Positions 51,688-59,717 are shown, numbered from the stretch's first letter. The stretch: 64,000 nt of DNA from Lachnoclostridium sp. (GCA_023664665.1 JAMPEY010000001.1:1-64000); one strand, 5' to 3'. Numbers and translations: made by a program. The notes: generated from the sequence alone by a model not told the origin.

Positions 51688-52197
51688 ATGGAACAGTTAA
51701 GTACAACGAACAGTAATACAAATATCGCGAATGAAGTGATTTTCGGGGAAAATAGAGGAATAGTGGAAACTTTTCAGTATATTGTGATCCGCCTGGGCGA
51801 GGAGCAGTATGGAATTGATATTCGTTATATTGATAATATTGTGCGCATGCAGTCTATTACCAGAATCCCCAAAATGCCCAATTATCTGAGGGGCGTTATC
51901 AATCTGCGGGGCGAGGTAATCCCTGTCATCAGCTTACGGCTCAAGATGGATCTTCCGGAGGATGAGATTACCCGAGTAACCCGTATCATTATCATCAAAA
52001 CCGAGACGGAAGGAAATACAGGCGTTTTGGTGGATGAGGTCCGGGAGGTTGTTACATTGTCGGAGGATGAGATTGAGAGGGTTTCCCGGGAATCCAAGGA
52101 TGGAAAAGTCAATTTCATCAACGGAGTGGGCAAGCACAATAATGAACTGATTTCCCTGCTTGATTTAAGCTCCATTGCATTGGAGGAGAACGCATAA
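51688..52197 (+). CDS. cheW: Chemotaxis coupling protein CheW
   Basis: A 169-residue scaffold linking receptors to CheA: FQYIVIRLGEEQYGIDIRYIDNIVRMQSITRIPKMPNYLRGVINLRGEVIPVISLR is the CheW fold start (stated in part), and VDEVREVVTLSEDEIE follows. An N-terminal extension of about 25 residues is polar. RBS GGGAGAG; 17 bases after cheA. Confidence 0.96.
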   Translation: MEQLSTTNSNTNIANEVIFGENRGIVETFQYIVIRLGEEQYGIDIRYIDNIVRMQSITRIPKMPNYLRGVINLRGEVIPVISLRLKMDLPEDEITRVTRIIIIKTETEGNTGVLVDEVREVVTLSEDEIERVSRESKDGKVNFINGVGKHNNELISLLDLSSIALEENA

Positions 52198-52274
52198 CTT
52201 CCGTGCAGAGGCAGGGAGGCCGGGTATGCCGGTAAAGATTACAATGCCGCTTGCGCGGCGGAATGAGAGGAAAT

Positions 52275-52895
52275 ATGAGTGAAATCAGCATGGAGCAGGT
52301 GACGTCAAACTACCTGGATGTCCTTAAGGAATTGGGCAATATCGGCGCAGGAAATGCTATGACAGCTCTTTCCCAGATGATTAGCAGCAAAGTGGATATG
52401 AAAGTGCCGCAGGTAAGGCTTTTGGAATTCAAGGAGGTCGGTACCCTGATGGGCGGCGAGGAGCAGATCATGGTGGGCGTAATGCTTGCGGTGGAAGGTG
52501 ATATCACGGGCAGTATGATGTTTCTCGTGGAAAGAAGCTGTGCGAAGCATTTAGTCAATAAAATGATGATGGGAATGGCATCGGAGGGCGAAGATTTCAA
52601 TGAGATGGAATTGTCCGCCTTAAAGGAGATAGGCAACATTATCACCGGCGCCTATTTAAATTCCCTTTCTACCATGACCAATCTGACAATTTACCCGACG
52701 CCGCCGGAAATCACTGTGGATATGGCGGCTGCGCTTCTCAGCGTGCCGGCGATAGAGTTTGGTATTTATGGGGACAACATTTTATTAATTCAATCCCAAT
52801 TTTTTGATGAGGTCAATATTGACGGATATTTTATTCTGGTTCCGGATCTGGAATCTTATGCCAAGATTCTGACCTCTCTAGGATTGCATATTTAG
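52275..52895 (+). CDS. cheC: CheY-P phosphatase CheC
   Basis: A 206-residue CheC with both phosphatase helices: LDVLKELGNIGAGNAMTALSQMI and LSALKEIGNIITGAYLNSLSTM, each with the conserved E-x-x-N pattern. It works with CheD, encoded next. ATG 52275 follows GAGAGGAAAT; an in-frame TTG at 52251 lies in the loop of a small hairpin GCCGC-TTGC-GCGGC (52246-52259) and is unlikely to be used. The hairpin lies just upstream of the ribosome site. Confidence 0.95.
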   Translation: MSEISMEQVTSNYLDVLKELGNIGAGNAMTALSQMISSKVDMKVPQVRLLEFKEVGTLMGGEEQIMVGVMLAVEGDITGSMMFLVERSCAKHLVNKMMMGMASEGEDFNEMELSALKEIGNIITGAYLNSLSTMTNLTIYPTPPEITVDMAAALLSVPAIEFGIYGDNILLIQSQFFDEVNIDGYFILVPDLESYAKILTSLGLHI

Positions 52896-52965
52896 CCTTA
52901 TATTGCTTCAGCAAGGAAGTAAGTAAGCTGTAATAGAATTTGGGCAATTAAGAGGGTAAAGTACT

Positions 52966-53454
52966 ATGAGCGAAATAATAAAAGTGGGAATGGCAGATTT
53001 GAATACCTGCTTAAGTCCTAATGGAATTACCACCATTGGGCTGGGGTCCTGTGTAGGTATCGCTTTGAGGGATCCTATTACAAAGGTGGGCGGTTTGGCA
53101 CATATTATGCTGCCTGACAGCACCGCCATCAGAAACAGTCAATTAAATATCGCCAAGTTTGCTGATACGGGGATTGTGGAGCTCGTGCGCCGTATGGAGC
53201 TGCTGGGTGCAAGGAAAGTCCGTTTAGTAGCTAAGATTGCCGGAGGAGCTACCATGTTTGGATTTCAGGGGCGTCCCAATACCATTCAGGTGGGCGAACG
53301 GAATGTGGAAGCCTCCAAGATGATGCTCAACAAGCTCAACATACCGCTTCTGGCAGAGGATACAGGACTTACATATGGCCGTACCGTTATTTTTTATCCG
53401 GAAACCGGTGAGTTTGTCATTAAAGTGATAGGCAAACCTGAGAAAATAATTTGA
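52966..53454 (+). CDS. cheD: Chemoreceptor deamidase CheD
   Basis: A 162-residue glutamine deamidase that also activates CheC. The catalytic Cys lies in TIGLGSCVGIAL and the His in GLAHIMLPDS; the family motif KIAGGATMFG follows. RBS GAGGG. The stop codon lies 7 bases before a two-hairpin element. Confidence 0.96.
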   Translation: MSEIIKVGMADLNTCLSPNGITTIGLGSCVGIALRDPITKVGGLAHIMLPDSTAIRNSQLNIAKFADTGIVELVRRMELLGARKVRLVAKIAGGATMFGFQGRPNTIQVGERNVEASKMMLNKLNIPLLAEDTGLTYGRTVIFYPETGEFVIKVIGKPEKII

Positions 53455-53461
53455 GGTTTTA

Positions 53462-53550
53462 GTGTGAAGAGATTTTCTAAGGCGCCTGAAGAACGCCGCC
53501 TAATAAAATCTAAAACTTCACACCCGAAAAACGCAAAATCGGCGTTTTTC
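53462..53550 (+). repeat. Two-hairpin intercistronic element, copy 3
   Basis: Outer stem GTGTGAAG (53462-53469) pairs with CTTCACAC (53516-53523). AGATTTTCTAAGGCG pairs with CGCCTAATAAAATCT with two mismatches; relative to copy 1 the A-to-T change in the left arm is matched by T-to-A in the right arm. The loop region holds TGAAGAAC. The second hairpin is GAAAAACGC, loop AAAATCG, GCGTTTTTC. It fills the gap between cheD and the next small gene. Confidence 0.82.
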
Positions 53551-53570
53551 AGTATTATTGGAGGATTTCA

Positions 53571-53855
53571 ATGAACAGAAAGATTATGCCTTTAATGCTG
53601 ATGCTGACGGCGGGGGGTGTTACTTACGCGATTACTTTCTTCAAAAAGTACCCGCTTGAGCAACAGTTATTAATTCTCTTGCTGGTGCTTATTGTTTTTT
53701 ATGTTTTGGGAAGTGTGCTGAAAGGCGCATTGGACTATTTTGACAAACAAAATGAGGAGATTCAAAGAGCAGCCGAGGAAGCGCGGGCTGCGGAGGAGGC
53801 CGCCGAGGGAACGGAGGAATCGGGCGAAGGACAGAATACCGAAAATACACCATAA
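53571..53855 (+). CDS. Small membrane protein of unknown function
   Basis: I do not recognise this 94-residue protein. It has two hydrophobic segments (IMPLMLMLTAGGVTYAITFF, and LLILLLVLIVFYVLGSVLKG) and a charged Ala/Glu-rich tail of ~35 residues likely in the cytosol. A good GGAGG site precedes ATG. It lies between cheD and the sigma gene, where B. subtilis has nothing, and ends 26 bases before the sigma start. Confidence 0.75.
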   Translation: MNRKIMPLMLMLTAGGVTYAITFFKKYPLEQQLLILLLVLIVFYVLGSVLKGALDYFDKQNEEIQRAAEEARAAEEAAEGTEESGEGQNTENTP

Positions 53856-53881
53856 TCTGACAGATGAAGGAGCTTAATTCC

Positions 53882-54658
53882 ATGGATGAAGCCGGAAGAA
53901 AAAAATTATTAGAAGAATATGGAAAAAACAGAACTCCGGAGGTCAGGGAACAATTGATTTTGGAGTATGCTCCCCTTGTAAAAGTAGTGGCGGGAAGACT
54001 CAGCATGTATCTGGGATACAATGTGGAGTATGAGGATTTGGTGAGCTACGGTATTTTTGGGTTGATCGATGCCATTGATAAATTTGACTGTTTTAAGGAA
54101 GTGAAGTTTGAAACTTATGCAAGTCTTCGTATCAGAGGAGCTATTTTGGACCAGATCCGCAAGATGGACTGGATACCCAGAACAATCAGACAGAAACAAA
54201 AGAAAATAGAATCAGTTATCAGGGAGATTGAGCAGAATACCGGGCACAGCGCTTCCGACGAAGAGATTGCGCAGGCGCTCGGCATTTCCGAAGAGGAATA
54301 TATAGATTGGCAGTCCCAGATGAAAATCACCGGGGTTGTGTCCCTGAATGAATATATGGAGCAGGGAAGTGATGTGTCTCAGGATTACAGCAGCCATACC
54401 ACGGCGCGTTTTGAGAGCCCGGAGGAAAAGGTGGAAAAGCAGGAGCTGGCAATGGTGTTGGGAGAGGCGCTTAAGCTTCTCACCGAGAAAGAACAGAAGG
54501 TGATCACACTCTATTACTATGAAGAGCTTACCCTAAAGGAAATCAGCAATATTTTAGAGGTTTCCGAATCCAGAATTTCACAATTACATACAAGAGCCTT
54601 ACAGAAAATGAGAACCAAAATGGGCGATTATATGGGAATCCTTACAGATCGTATTTAA
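53882..54658 (+). CDS. sigD: Flagellar sigma factor SigD / FliA (sigma-28)
   Basis: A 258-residue group-3 sigma factor. Region 2: YAPLVKVVAGRLSMYLGYNVEYEDLVSYGIFGLIDAIDKFD and FETYASLRIRGAILDQIRKMDWIPR; region 3: TGHSASDEEIAQALGIS; region 4: LTEKEQKVITLYYYEELTLKEISNILEVSESRISQLHTRAL (each quoted in part for family match). It should direct late flagellar genes and, perhaps, the promoter at 29679. ATG 53882 lies 9 bases after GAAGGAG; an in-frame ATG at 53864 has no site. No anti-sigma FlgM is seen. Confidence 0.95.
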   Translation: MDEAGRKKLLEEYGKNRTPEVREQLILEYAPLVKVVAGRLSMYLGYNVEYEDLVSYGIFGLIDAIDKFDCFKEVKFETYASLRIRGAILDQIRKMDWIPRTIRQKQKKIESVIREIEQNTGHSASDEEIAQALGISEEEYIDWQSQMKITGVVSLNEYMEQGSDVSQDYSSHTTARFESPEEKVEKQELAMVLGEALKLLTEKEQKVITLYYYEELTLKEISNILEVSESRISQLHTRALQKMRTKMGDYMGILTDRI

Positions 54659-54670
54659 CAGAAAACTGTA

Positions 54671-54717
54671 TGCGCGGAAAGTGGGCGCAGAAGCCGGCAG
54701 CGCCGTTTTGGCGGTGC
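54671..54717 (+). repeat. Two small hairpins between sigD and fapA
   Basis: TGCGC (54671-54675) pairs with GCGCA (54685-54689), and GCGCCG (54700-54705) pairs with CGGTGC (54712-54717, one G-U). Both lie in the 75-base gap between sigD and the fapA ribosome site. No T-run follows. The core of the other elements is not present. Confidence 0.45.
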
Positions 54718-54733
54718 AGAAATGGAGAAAAGT

Positions 54734-56323
54734 ATGCAGAATGGTTATTTTAAGTTGGTTAGTACATCGGAAGGATTTGGAGTAAGGCTGTTTCCTTATC
54801 TGGACGGGGGAGAAGCGGTACGCATTGCGGAACTGATCAATTATCTGGACAGGGATCAGATTCCCTATGATTTGGATGCTTTGAAAGCTGCAATCGAGAA
54901 AAATGAAGATACGGTAATATTCCTTGGCACCGGACAATGTCCTTCCTATGCGGAAAGTTATTCTCTGGATGTCACGGAAGACAATATGAGCGCTGTCGCC
55001 CGGTTTTATCCGGCATCGGATACGGGGGAGCGTATTTCTTTTGACGAATTTTATAAAGATCTGCGTTATTGCGGGGTAAAATTCGGTGTTCAGATGCCTG
55101 CGCTGCAGGAGCATTTTCAGTCGGAGGGTATCTATTGCACGGATATCGAAGTGGCAAAAGGCAAGGCGCCCAGACACGGCACGGACGCCGTTATCGAATA
55201 TTTTTTCAACACGGATATCCATGCCCGTCCCGAGATGAAAGAGGACGGCAGTGTTGACTTCTTCCATCTGAATGTGATCAACCACTGTAAGCAGGGTGAA
55301 GTGCTGGCAAAGATTGTGCCCGAGGATGCGGGTGAGCCGGGGACCACGATTAAGGGCGAGCGGATTAAGCCCAGAGATGTAAAGAGAGCGGCTTTTAAAT
55401 ACGGGAAAAATATTCTTTTGTCGGAAGACAAGCTGACCCTTACTTCTGGAGTGAACGGTCATGTGACACTGGTGGAAGATACCGTGTTTGTGTCGGATGT
55501 TTATGAGGTGGAGAATGTGGACACGGCCACGGGAAATATTGACTTTACGGGAAGCGTACAGGTAAACGGCAATGTGGCGACCAACTTCCGGATCAAGGCG
55601 GAAGGTAATGTCATTGTAAAAGGCGTGGTGGAAGGCGCTTACATAGAAGCGGGCGGCAATATTATCATTGCCCGCGGTATGAACGGTATGTCAAGGGGCA
55701 TACTGAAAGCAGGCGGCAACATCGTTGCCAAGTTCTTGGAAAATTCCACTGCCGATGCGGAAGGTTATGTCAATGCGGAATCCATCCTCCACAGTCAGGT
55801 GTCCGCGGGAACGGAAATTGTGGTAAGCGGCAAAAAGGGCTTCGTGACCGGTGGTCATGTGCAGGCGGACCAAAAGGTGGAAGCAAAGACTTTCGGGGCA
55901 GCCATGGGAGCCTCTACGATTGTCGAGGTGGGAGTGAATCCCAAAATTAAAGTCAGATATCAGCAGCTTCAGAAGGAAATAGCGGATATTGTGCGCATTA
56001 TCAAGGAAAAGCAGCCGATTATAGCCAATTTCATGGAGAAGCGTACCAAGGGCGTTAAGTTTAATGAAGTGCAGCTTAAGTATATCAAAGAGAGCGCTCA
56101 GGTGATTGAGGAAAAGAAAGCGGAACTTGAGAAAGCAAACGCGGAGCTTAGGGATCTGCAGAAGTATTTTGACCCTCAGAAGAAAGCGGTTATCGTGGTG
56201 ACGGGAGAGGTGTACCCCGGAACAACGCTTGTGATCGGCGATGTGTCCATGACCGTGCAGACCAGCTATAAATATTGCAGATTTGAGAAGGTGGCCGGTG
56301 AGGTGAAGATGAAACCGATATAA
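54734..56323 (+). CDS. FapA family protein (DUF342)
   Basis: A 529-residue protein with the DUF342 layout: an alpha/beta N-terminal domain (to ~170), a long right-handed beta-helix region (about 200-400) shown by repeated short strands (VQVNGNVATNFRIKAEGNVIVKGVVEGAYIEAGGNI, in part), then a coiled coil (~410-480) and a small end domain. In Vibrio vulnificus FapA binds PTS protein IIA and controls flagellation; in Clostridia it is often near sigma-28 genes. ATG 54734 follows GGAG by 7 bases. Confidence 0.88.
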   Translation: MQNGYFKLVSTSEGFGVRLFPYLDGGEAVRIAELINYLDRDQIPYDLDALKAAIEKNEDTVIFLGTGQCPSYAESYSLDVTEDNMSAVARFYPASDTGERISFDEFYKDLRYCGVKFGVQMPALQEHFQSEGIYCTDIEVAKGKAPRHGTDAVIEYFFNTDIHARPEMKEDGSVDFFHLNVINHCKQGEVLAKIVPEDAGEPGTTIKGERIKPRDVKRAAFKYGKNILLSEDKLTLTSGVNGHVTLVEDTVFVSDVYEVENVDTATGNIDFTGSVQVNGNVATNFRIKAEGNVIVKGVVEGAYIEAGGNIIIARGMNGMSRGILKAGGNIVAKFLENSTADAEGYVNAESILHSQVSAGTEIVVSGKKGFVTGGHVQADQKVEAKTFGAAMGASTIVEVGVNPKIKVRYQQLQKEIADIVRIIKEKQPIIANFMEKRTKGVKFNEVQLKYIKESAQVIEEKKAELEKANAELRDLQKYFDPQKKAVIVVTGEVYPGTTLVIGDVSMTVQTSYKYCRFEKVAGEVKMKPI

Positions 56324-56409
56324 ACAGAATAAAGAATTTCTAAGCAACCAAAGTACGGTTGCTAAGAAATTCTAAATTATTCTGTGAAGAATCGCTGGAG
56401 CGATTCTTC
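56324..56409 (+). repeat. Two-hairpin intercistronic element, copy 4
   Basis: Starts on the base after the fapA stop. Outer stem ACAGAATAA (56324-56332) pairs with TTATTCTGT (56377-56385). Inside, AGAATTTCTAAGCAACC (56333-56349) pairs with GGTTGCTAAGAAATTCT (56357-56373), with the same single A-A mismatch as copy 1, and loop AAAGTAC. AAA is bulged on the right. The second hairpin is GAAGAATCGC, TGGA, GCGATTCTTC. Core and loop match copy 1, while the outer and inner stems are different but fully paired. Confidence 0.85.
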
Positions 56410-56461
56410 ATAGATTTACCGGGCGGTATTTAGGAAATTGAAGTAAAGGATGTGAGGAAAT

Positions 56462-56770
56462 ATGGCGTTTGGCAGTATAGAAATTACGACTATCACGCGT
56501 TCGCAGGATTATACAACCATCAAGCAGAACGAAGATAACAAAGGAATGATCGACCAGAACAACAGCGGCATTCAGGTTCAGAAGCAGACGCAGGAGCTGA
56601 CGAAGGAAGTGCATAGCGGCAACAATGCCGAATGGTACAAAAAGAAGCCGGATGCCAAGGAAAAAGGAGGCAGCGAATATTCCGGTGACGGCGGTAAGAA
56701 ACGCAAAAAGAAAGAACAGCAGGATCAGGTGATTGTAAAGGGTCATCAGGGTTTTGATGTAAAAGTATAA
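56462..56770 (+). CDS. Small hydrophilic protein of unknown function
   Basis: I do not recognise this 102-residue protein. It has no membrane segment, is rich in Gln, Asn and Lys, and ends in a basic stretch (GGKKRKKKEQQDQ) followed by VIVKGHQGFDVKV. RBS GTGAGG precedes ATG. It lies in the late part of the flagellar operon between fapA and the SwrB-like gene, so a flagellar link is likely but unproven. Confidence 0.7.
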   Translation: MAFGSIEITTITRSQDYTTIKQNEDNKGMIDQNNSGIQVQKQTQELTKEVHSGNNAEWYKKKPDAKEKGGSEYSGDGGKKRKKKEQQDQVIVKGHQGFDVKV

Positions 56771-56790
56771 AATGTGTGAGGATATGAAAA

Positions 56791-58074
56791 ATGGGTACTT
56801 TAGGGATAATCCTGCTGGTAATAGCGGGCGCTGCAATTGCGGCAGTAAGCTATGTGCTTCCCTTGGGCGAGGAAGGTCTTTCCAAGGAGGCAAAGGAAAT
56901 TGCGGAAGAAGAAATCAAAGTGCTGGTAGCCCATGAAGTGGACGGGGTAAAAAAGCGTATAGACGATGCGGCGGACACAGCGGTTGGTCATGCCATGGAC
57001 AAGACGGAACGCGCGTTAGAGCGGATTTCCAATGAAAAGATTATGGCTGTCAATGAGTATTCCGATACGGTGTTAAAAGAAATCAACAAGAATCACGAGG
57101 AAGTTCTTTTTCTCTATGATATGCTCAATGATAAGCATACAAGTCTGAAAAATACGGTTGCCAAGGTGGGCGATGTTGTAAAAGCGGTCAGGGAGACCAT
57201 GAACGACGCGGAGGCTGCCGTGGAAGCTTATCGGAAAGAAAAGGAAGGCGTTGAGGCCTCGGCGGGAAGTTTTGAGCAGTTTAAGAAACAGGCGGAAATC
57301 GCGGCGGAGAATTATACACGCCTTAAGAAAGAGGCGGAAAATGCCATAGGAAACTATAAGCAGCTCAAGGGAGAAACAGAGGCGATTATGAGCAGCTTAG
57401 GACAGATGAAGCGGGAGACGGAAGCCACCATGAGGCGTTTCGGGCAGCTTAATCTGGAAGAAGCGGAAGCCACCGTGAGCAATTTTAAACAGCTGAAGCT
57501 GGAGGAAGCGGAGGCTGCCGTAACGAATTTCAATCAGATTAATCTTGCGGAAGCGGAAGCGGCAATGAACAGTTTTAGGCAGCTTAAGGAAGAGGCGGAA
57601 GCTGTAATGAGCAGCTTTAGGCAGATTAAGGAGGAGGCTTCCGGCGTAGGTTCGGAGAGACCTTTCAAGTTTGATGACAATATCAATATGGGACCGGGCG
57701 TACGGACAGAGAGCTCCATAGAAGAATTTCCGGGAGGCGGTTTTGACGCAGGGAATTTCGGCGGAGCAAATTTCATCGGAGAAAATTCCGTCGGGGGAGG
57801 TCTGTTTGAAGAGGAACCGGCAGGTGGCGGCTTTGGCGGAGACAGTTTGGGCATTGACGAACCCTTTGGCAAAAATGATTTTTCCGGCGGTTTAAAGAAG
57901 GGCAGGCAGTCCCGTTTTGCGGGGAACGGCATTCAGGAAGGCAGGGAATACAGCCGGAACGAACAGATTCTGGCGCTCCACGCTCAGGGAAAATCCACCG
58001 TGGCAATAGCGAAGGAGCTTGGCCTTGGCGTCGGTGAAGTAAAATTAGTGATTGATCTGCACAAGAATGCATAA
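56791..58074 (+). CDS. SwrB-like membrane coiled-coil protein (DUF6115-type C-terminus)
   Basis: A 427-residue protein: N-terminal membrane helix (TLGIILLVIAGAAIAAVSYVLP), a long helical region, a run of ~14-residue repeats at ~165-285 (units such as SFRQLKEEAEAVMS), a Gly/Phe-rich acidic linker (~300-385) and a small C-terminal helix-turn-helix-like motif (EQILALHAQGKSTVAIAKELGLGVGEVKLVIDL). B. subtilis SwrB, at the same place between sigD and rpsB, has the same order of parts and promotes assembly of the export apparatus. The match is by position and layout; sequence identity is not shown. Confidence 0.7.
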   Translation: MGTLGIILLVIAGAAIAAVSYVLPLGEEGLSKEAKEIAEEEIKVLVAHEVDGVKKRIDDAADTAVGHAMDKTERALERISNEKIMAVNEYSDTVLKEINKNHEEVLFLYDMLNDKHTSLKNTVAKVGDVVKAVRETMNDAEAAVEAYRKEKEGVEASAGSFEQFKKQAEIAAENYTRLKKEAENAIGNYKQLKGETEAIMSSLGQMKRETEATMRRFGQLNLEEAEATVSNFKQLKLEEAEAAVTNFNQINLAEAEAAMNSFRQLKEEAEAVMSSFRQIKEEASGVGSERPFKFDDNINMGPGVRTESSIEEFPGGGFDAGNFGGANFIGENSVGGGLFEEEPAGGGFGGDSLGIDEPFGKNDFSGGLKKGRQSRFAGNGIQEGREYSRNEQILALHAQGKSTVAIAKELGLGVGEVKLVIDLHKNA

Positions 58075-58161
58075 AAATTTCTGACCTTGCAAGCGGGGAA
58101 ATCATATGTCTCACATTGGGATGGTTTGTGCCTGAGCGAAGCGAAAGGAATGGATATCGAT

Positions 58162-58761
58162 ATGAAACTAAGGTACTATTTAAGGGGATTGGGAGTCGGA
58201 ATCCTCATAACAACACTGATTATGGGCATTACTTCATGGGGCAGGCAGCAGACCTTAAGTGATGCGCAGATAAGGGAGAGGGCGCTGAAAATGGGAATGG
58301 TGGATGCCAATCCCGTGGTTTTGAGCGATTTGCAGGAGAATCCCACAGGCAATGAAAACGAATCGGAGAGCGGAGCCTCTGTGGGCAGCGGAGCTCCTGA
58401 AGTTTCCGATAAAGTGCCGGAGAATCCCACACAATCCGCGAATCCGGGTGCAGCTGCAAAACCCGGAGACAGCACCAAGCCCGAACAGTCCACCAAACCC
58501 AGTGATGCCACTGAGCCTGCGCCTTCTGCATCTTCTGCAAGCCCCACAGTTTCCACGGTTACCGTTGTGATAAAGGGTGGCTCCGGTTCCGAAACGGTGA
58601 GCAAAATTCTTGCGGAAGCGGGACTTGTGCCGGATGCGAAAGCTTACGATCAGTATTTATGTGATAACGGATACAGCAAAGGTCTGCGGGCGGGAACCTA
58701 TGAGATACCCGAAGGCGCCAGCGAGGAAGAGATTGCGGAAATGATTGCCACAAAGCGTTAA
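58162..58761 (+). CDS. Membrane-anchored protein with YceG/MltG-like LysM domain only
   Basis: A 199-residue protein: N-terminal membrane helix (LGVGILITTLIMGITSWG), a low-complexity Ser/Pro/Ala/Thr/Lys linker (~55-135), and a C-terminal ~55-residue domain (VTVVIKGGSGSETVSKILAEAGLVPDAKAYDQYLCDNGYSKGLRAGTYEIP, in part) that resembles the LysM-like first domain of the endolytic transglycosylase MltG. The catalytic YceG domain is missing. The start is uncertain: ATG 58162 begins the membrane helix; ATG 58150 is also possible. Last gene before the operon terminator. Confidence 0.72.
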   Translation: MKLRYYLRGLGVGILITTLIMGITSWGRQQTLSDAQIRERALKMGMVDANPVVLSDLQENPTGNENESESGASVGSGAPEVSDKVPENPTQSANPGAAAKPGDSTKPEQSTKPSDATEPAPSASSASPTVSTVTVVIKGGSGSETVSKILAEAGLVPDAKAYDQYLCDNGYSKGLRAGTYEIPEGASEEEIAEMIATKR

Positions 58762-58787
58762 AAACCTCTTGCAAGAGGTTTTTTTTT
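58761..58787 (+). terminator. Terminator of the flagellar operon
   Basis: AAAACCTCTT/AAGAGGTTTT forms a perfect palindrome starting on the last base of the stop codon, followed by a T-run of nine. The loop TTGCAA doubles as the -35 box of the next promoter. Confidence 0.9.
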
Positions 58788-58797
58788 ATGCTATAAT
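58769..58797 (+). promoter_or_regulatory. Promoter of rpsB-tsf overlapping the preceding terminator
   Basis: TTGCAA (58769-58774), 17-base spacer, TATAAT (58792-58797). The -35 lies in the terminator loop and the spacer includes its T-run. Confidence 0.75.
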
Positions 58798-58834
58798 CAT
58801 CGTTGTGACTAAAAAACACGCAGTTTTTATTTCG

Positions 58835-58920
58835 GAAAGGTGTCCTGTGGGCATGCCCCGATGGGCAGGATAGTTTCGAAGCAGCCGTTTAAAACGCTGA
58901 AACGGTGACATAAGCTGCGG
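58835..58920 (+). promoter_or_regulatory. Structured leader of rpsB
   Basis: Between promoter and gene, a G/C-rich part (GGGCATGCCC near 58849) is followed by a clear stem: GCAGC plus CCGTTT (58881-58890) pair with AAACGG (58900-58905) and GCTGC (58914-58918). The 145-base leader is long enough for autoregulation by S2, as known for rpsB in other bacteria; I do not see a motif that proves it. Confidence 0.5.
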
Positions 58921-58946
58921 AAGATTAACCAAACGGAGGAAAAGAC

Positions 58947-59717
58947 ATGAGCGTTATTTCAATGAAGCAGTTGCTTGAAGCAGGTGTCCATTTCGGACAT
59001 CAGACCAGAAGATGGAACCCTAAGATGGCTCCTTACATTTTTACCGAGAGAAACGGGATTCACATCATCGACCTGCAGAAGTCTGTAGGCAAGGTGGACG
59101 AGGCATATCAGGCGGTATCCGAGATTGCGGCTCAGGGCGGCACGATTCTCTTTGTAGGAACCAAGAAACAGGCACAGGATGCCGTTAAGTCCGAAGCGGA
59201 ACGCTGCGGCATGTATTATGTAAACGAGAGATGGCTGGGCGGTATGCTTACCAATTTCAGAACCATCCGCTCCCGTATCGAGAGACTTCACGCCATCGAG
59301 ACCATGTCTCAGGACGGCACTTTTGATGTACTTCCCAAGAAGGAAGTCATCCAGTTAAAGAAAGAATGGGATAAGCTGGAGAAGAACCTTGGCGGTATCA
59401 AGAATATGACAAGAGTTCCCGACGCTATTTTCGTGGTAGACCCCAAGAAGGAGAGAATCTGCGTACAGGAGGCTCATGCCCTTGGCATTACCTTGATCGG
59501 CATCGGCGATACCAACTGCGACCCCGAGGAACTTGATTATATCATCCCCGGCAACGATGACGCAATCAGAGCCGTTAAGCTGATTGTGGCAAAGATGGCG
59601 GACGCCGTTATCGAAGCAAATCAGGGCGAGGCTGTTTACACCGAGGAAGATGTTGCGGCAGACGCTGAAAACGCTGAGGATATCGAAGAAGTGGCGGAAG
59701 CGGAAGACAATGCATAA
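58947..59717 (+). CDS. rpsB: 30S ribosomal protein S2
   Basis: A 256-residue ribosomal protein. Family motifs: [38 protein letters not shown] (in part), [47 protein letters not shown]. The end is acidic (VAEAEDNA). RBS GGAGG. Linked to tsf as in most bacteria. Confidence 0.99.
   Translation: MSVISMKQLLEAGVHFGHQTRRWNPKMAPYIFTERNGIHIIDLQKSVGKVDEAYQAVSEIAAQGGTILFVGTKKQAQDAVKSEAERCGMYYVNERWLGGMLTNFRTIRSRIERLHAIETMSQDGTFDVLPKKEVIQLKKEWDKLEKNLGGIKNMTRVPDAIFVVDPKKERICVQEAHALGITLIGIGDTNCDPEELDYIIPGNDDAIRAVKLIVAKMADAVIEANQGEAVYTEEDVAADAENAEDIEEVAEAEDNA

Noticed and set aside
58400..58416. Second sigma-28 -10 box (CCGATAA) inside the MltG-like gene, and another near 62380
   Set aside because: No TAAA-like -35 at the right distance; both lie in coding sequence.
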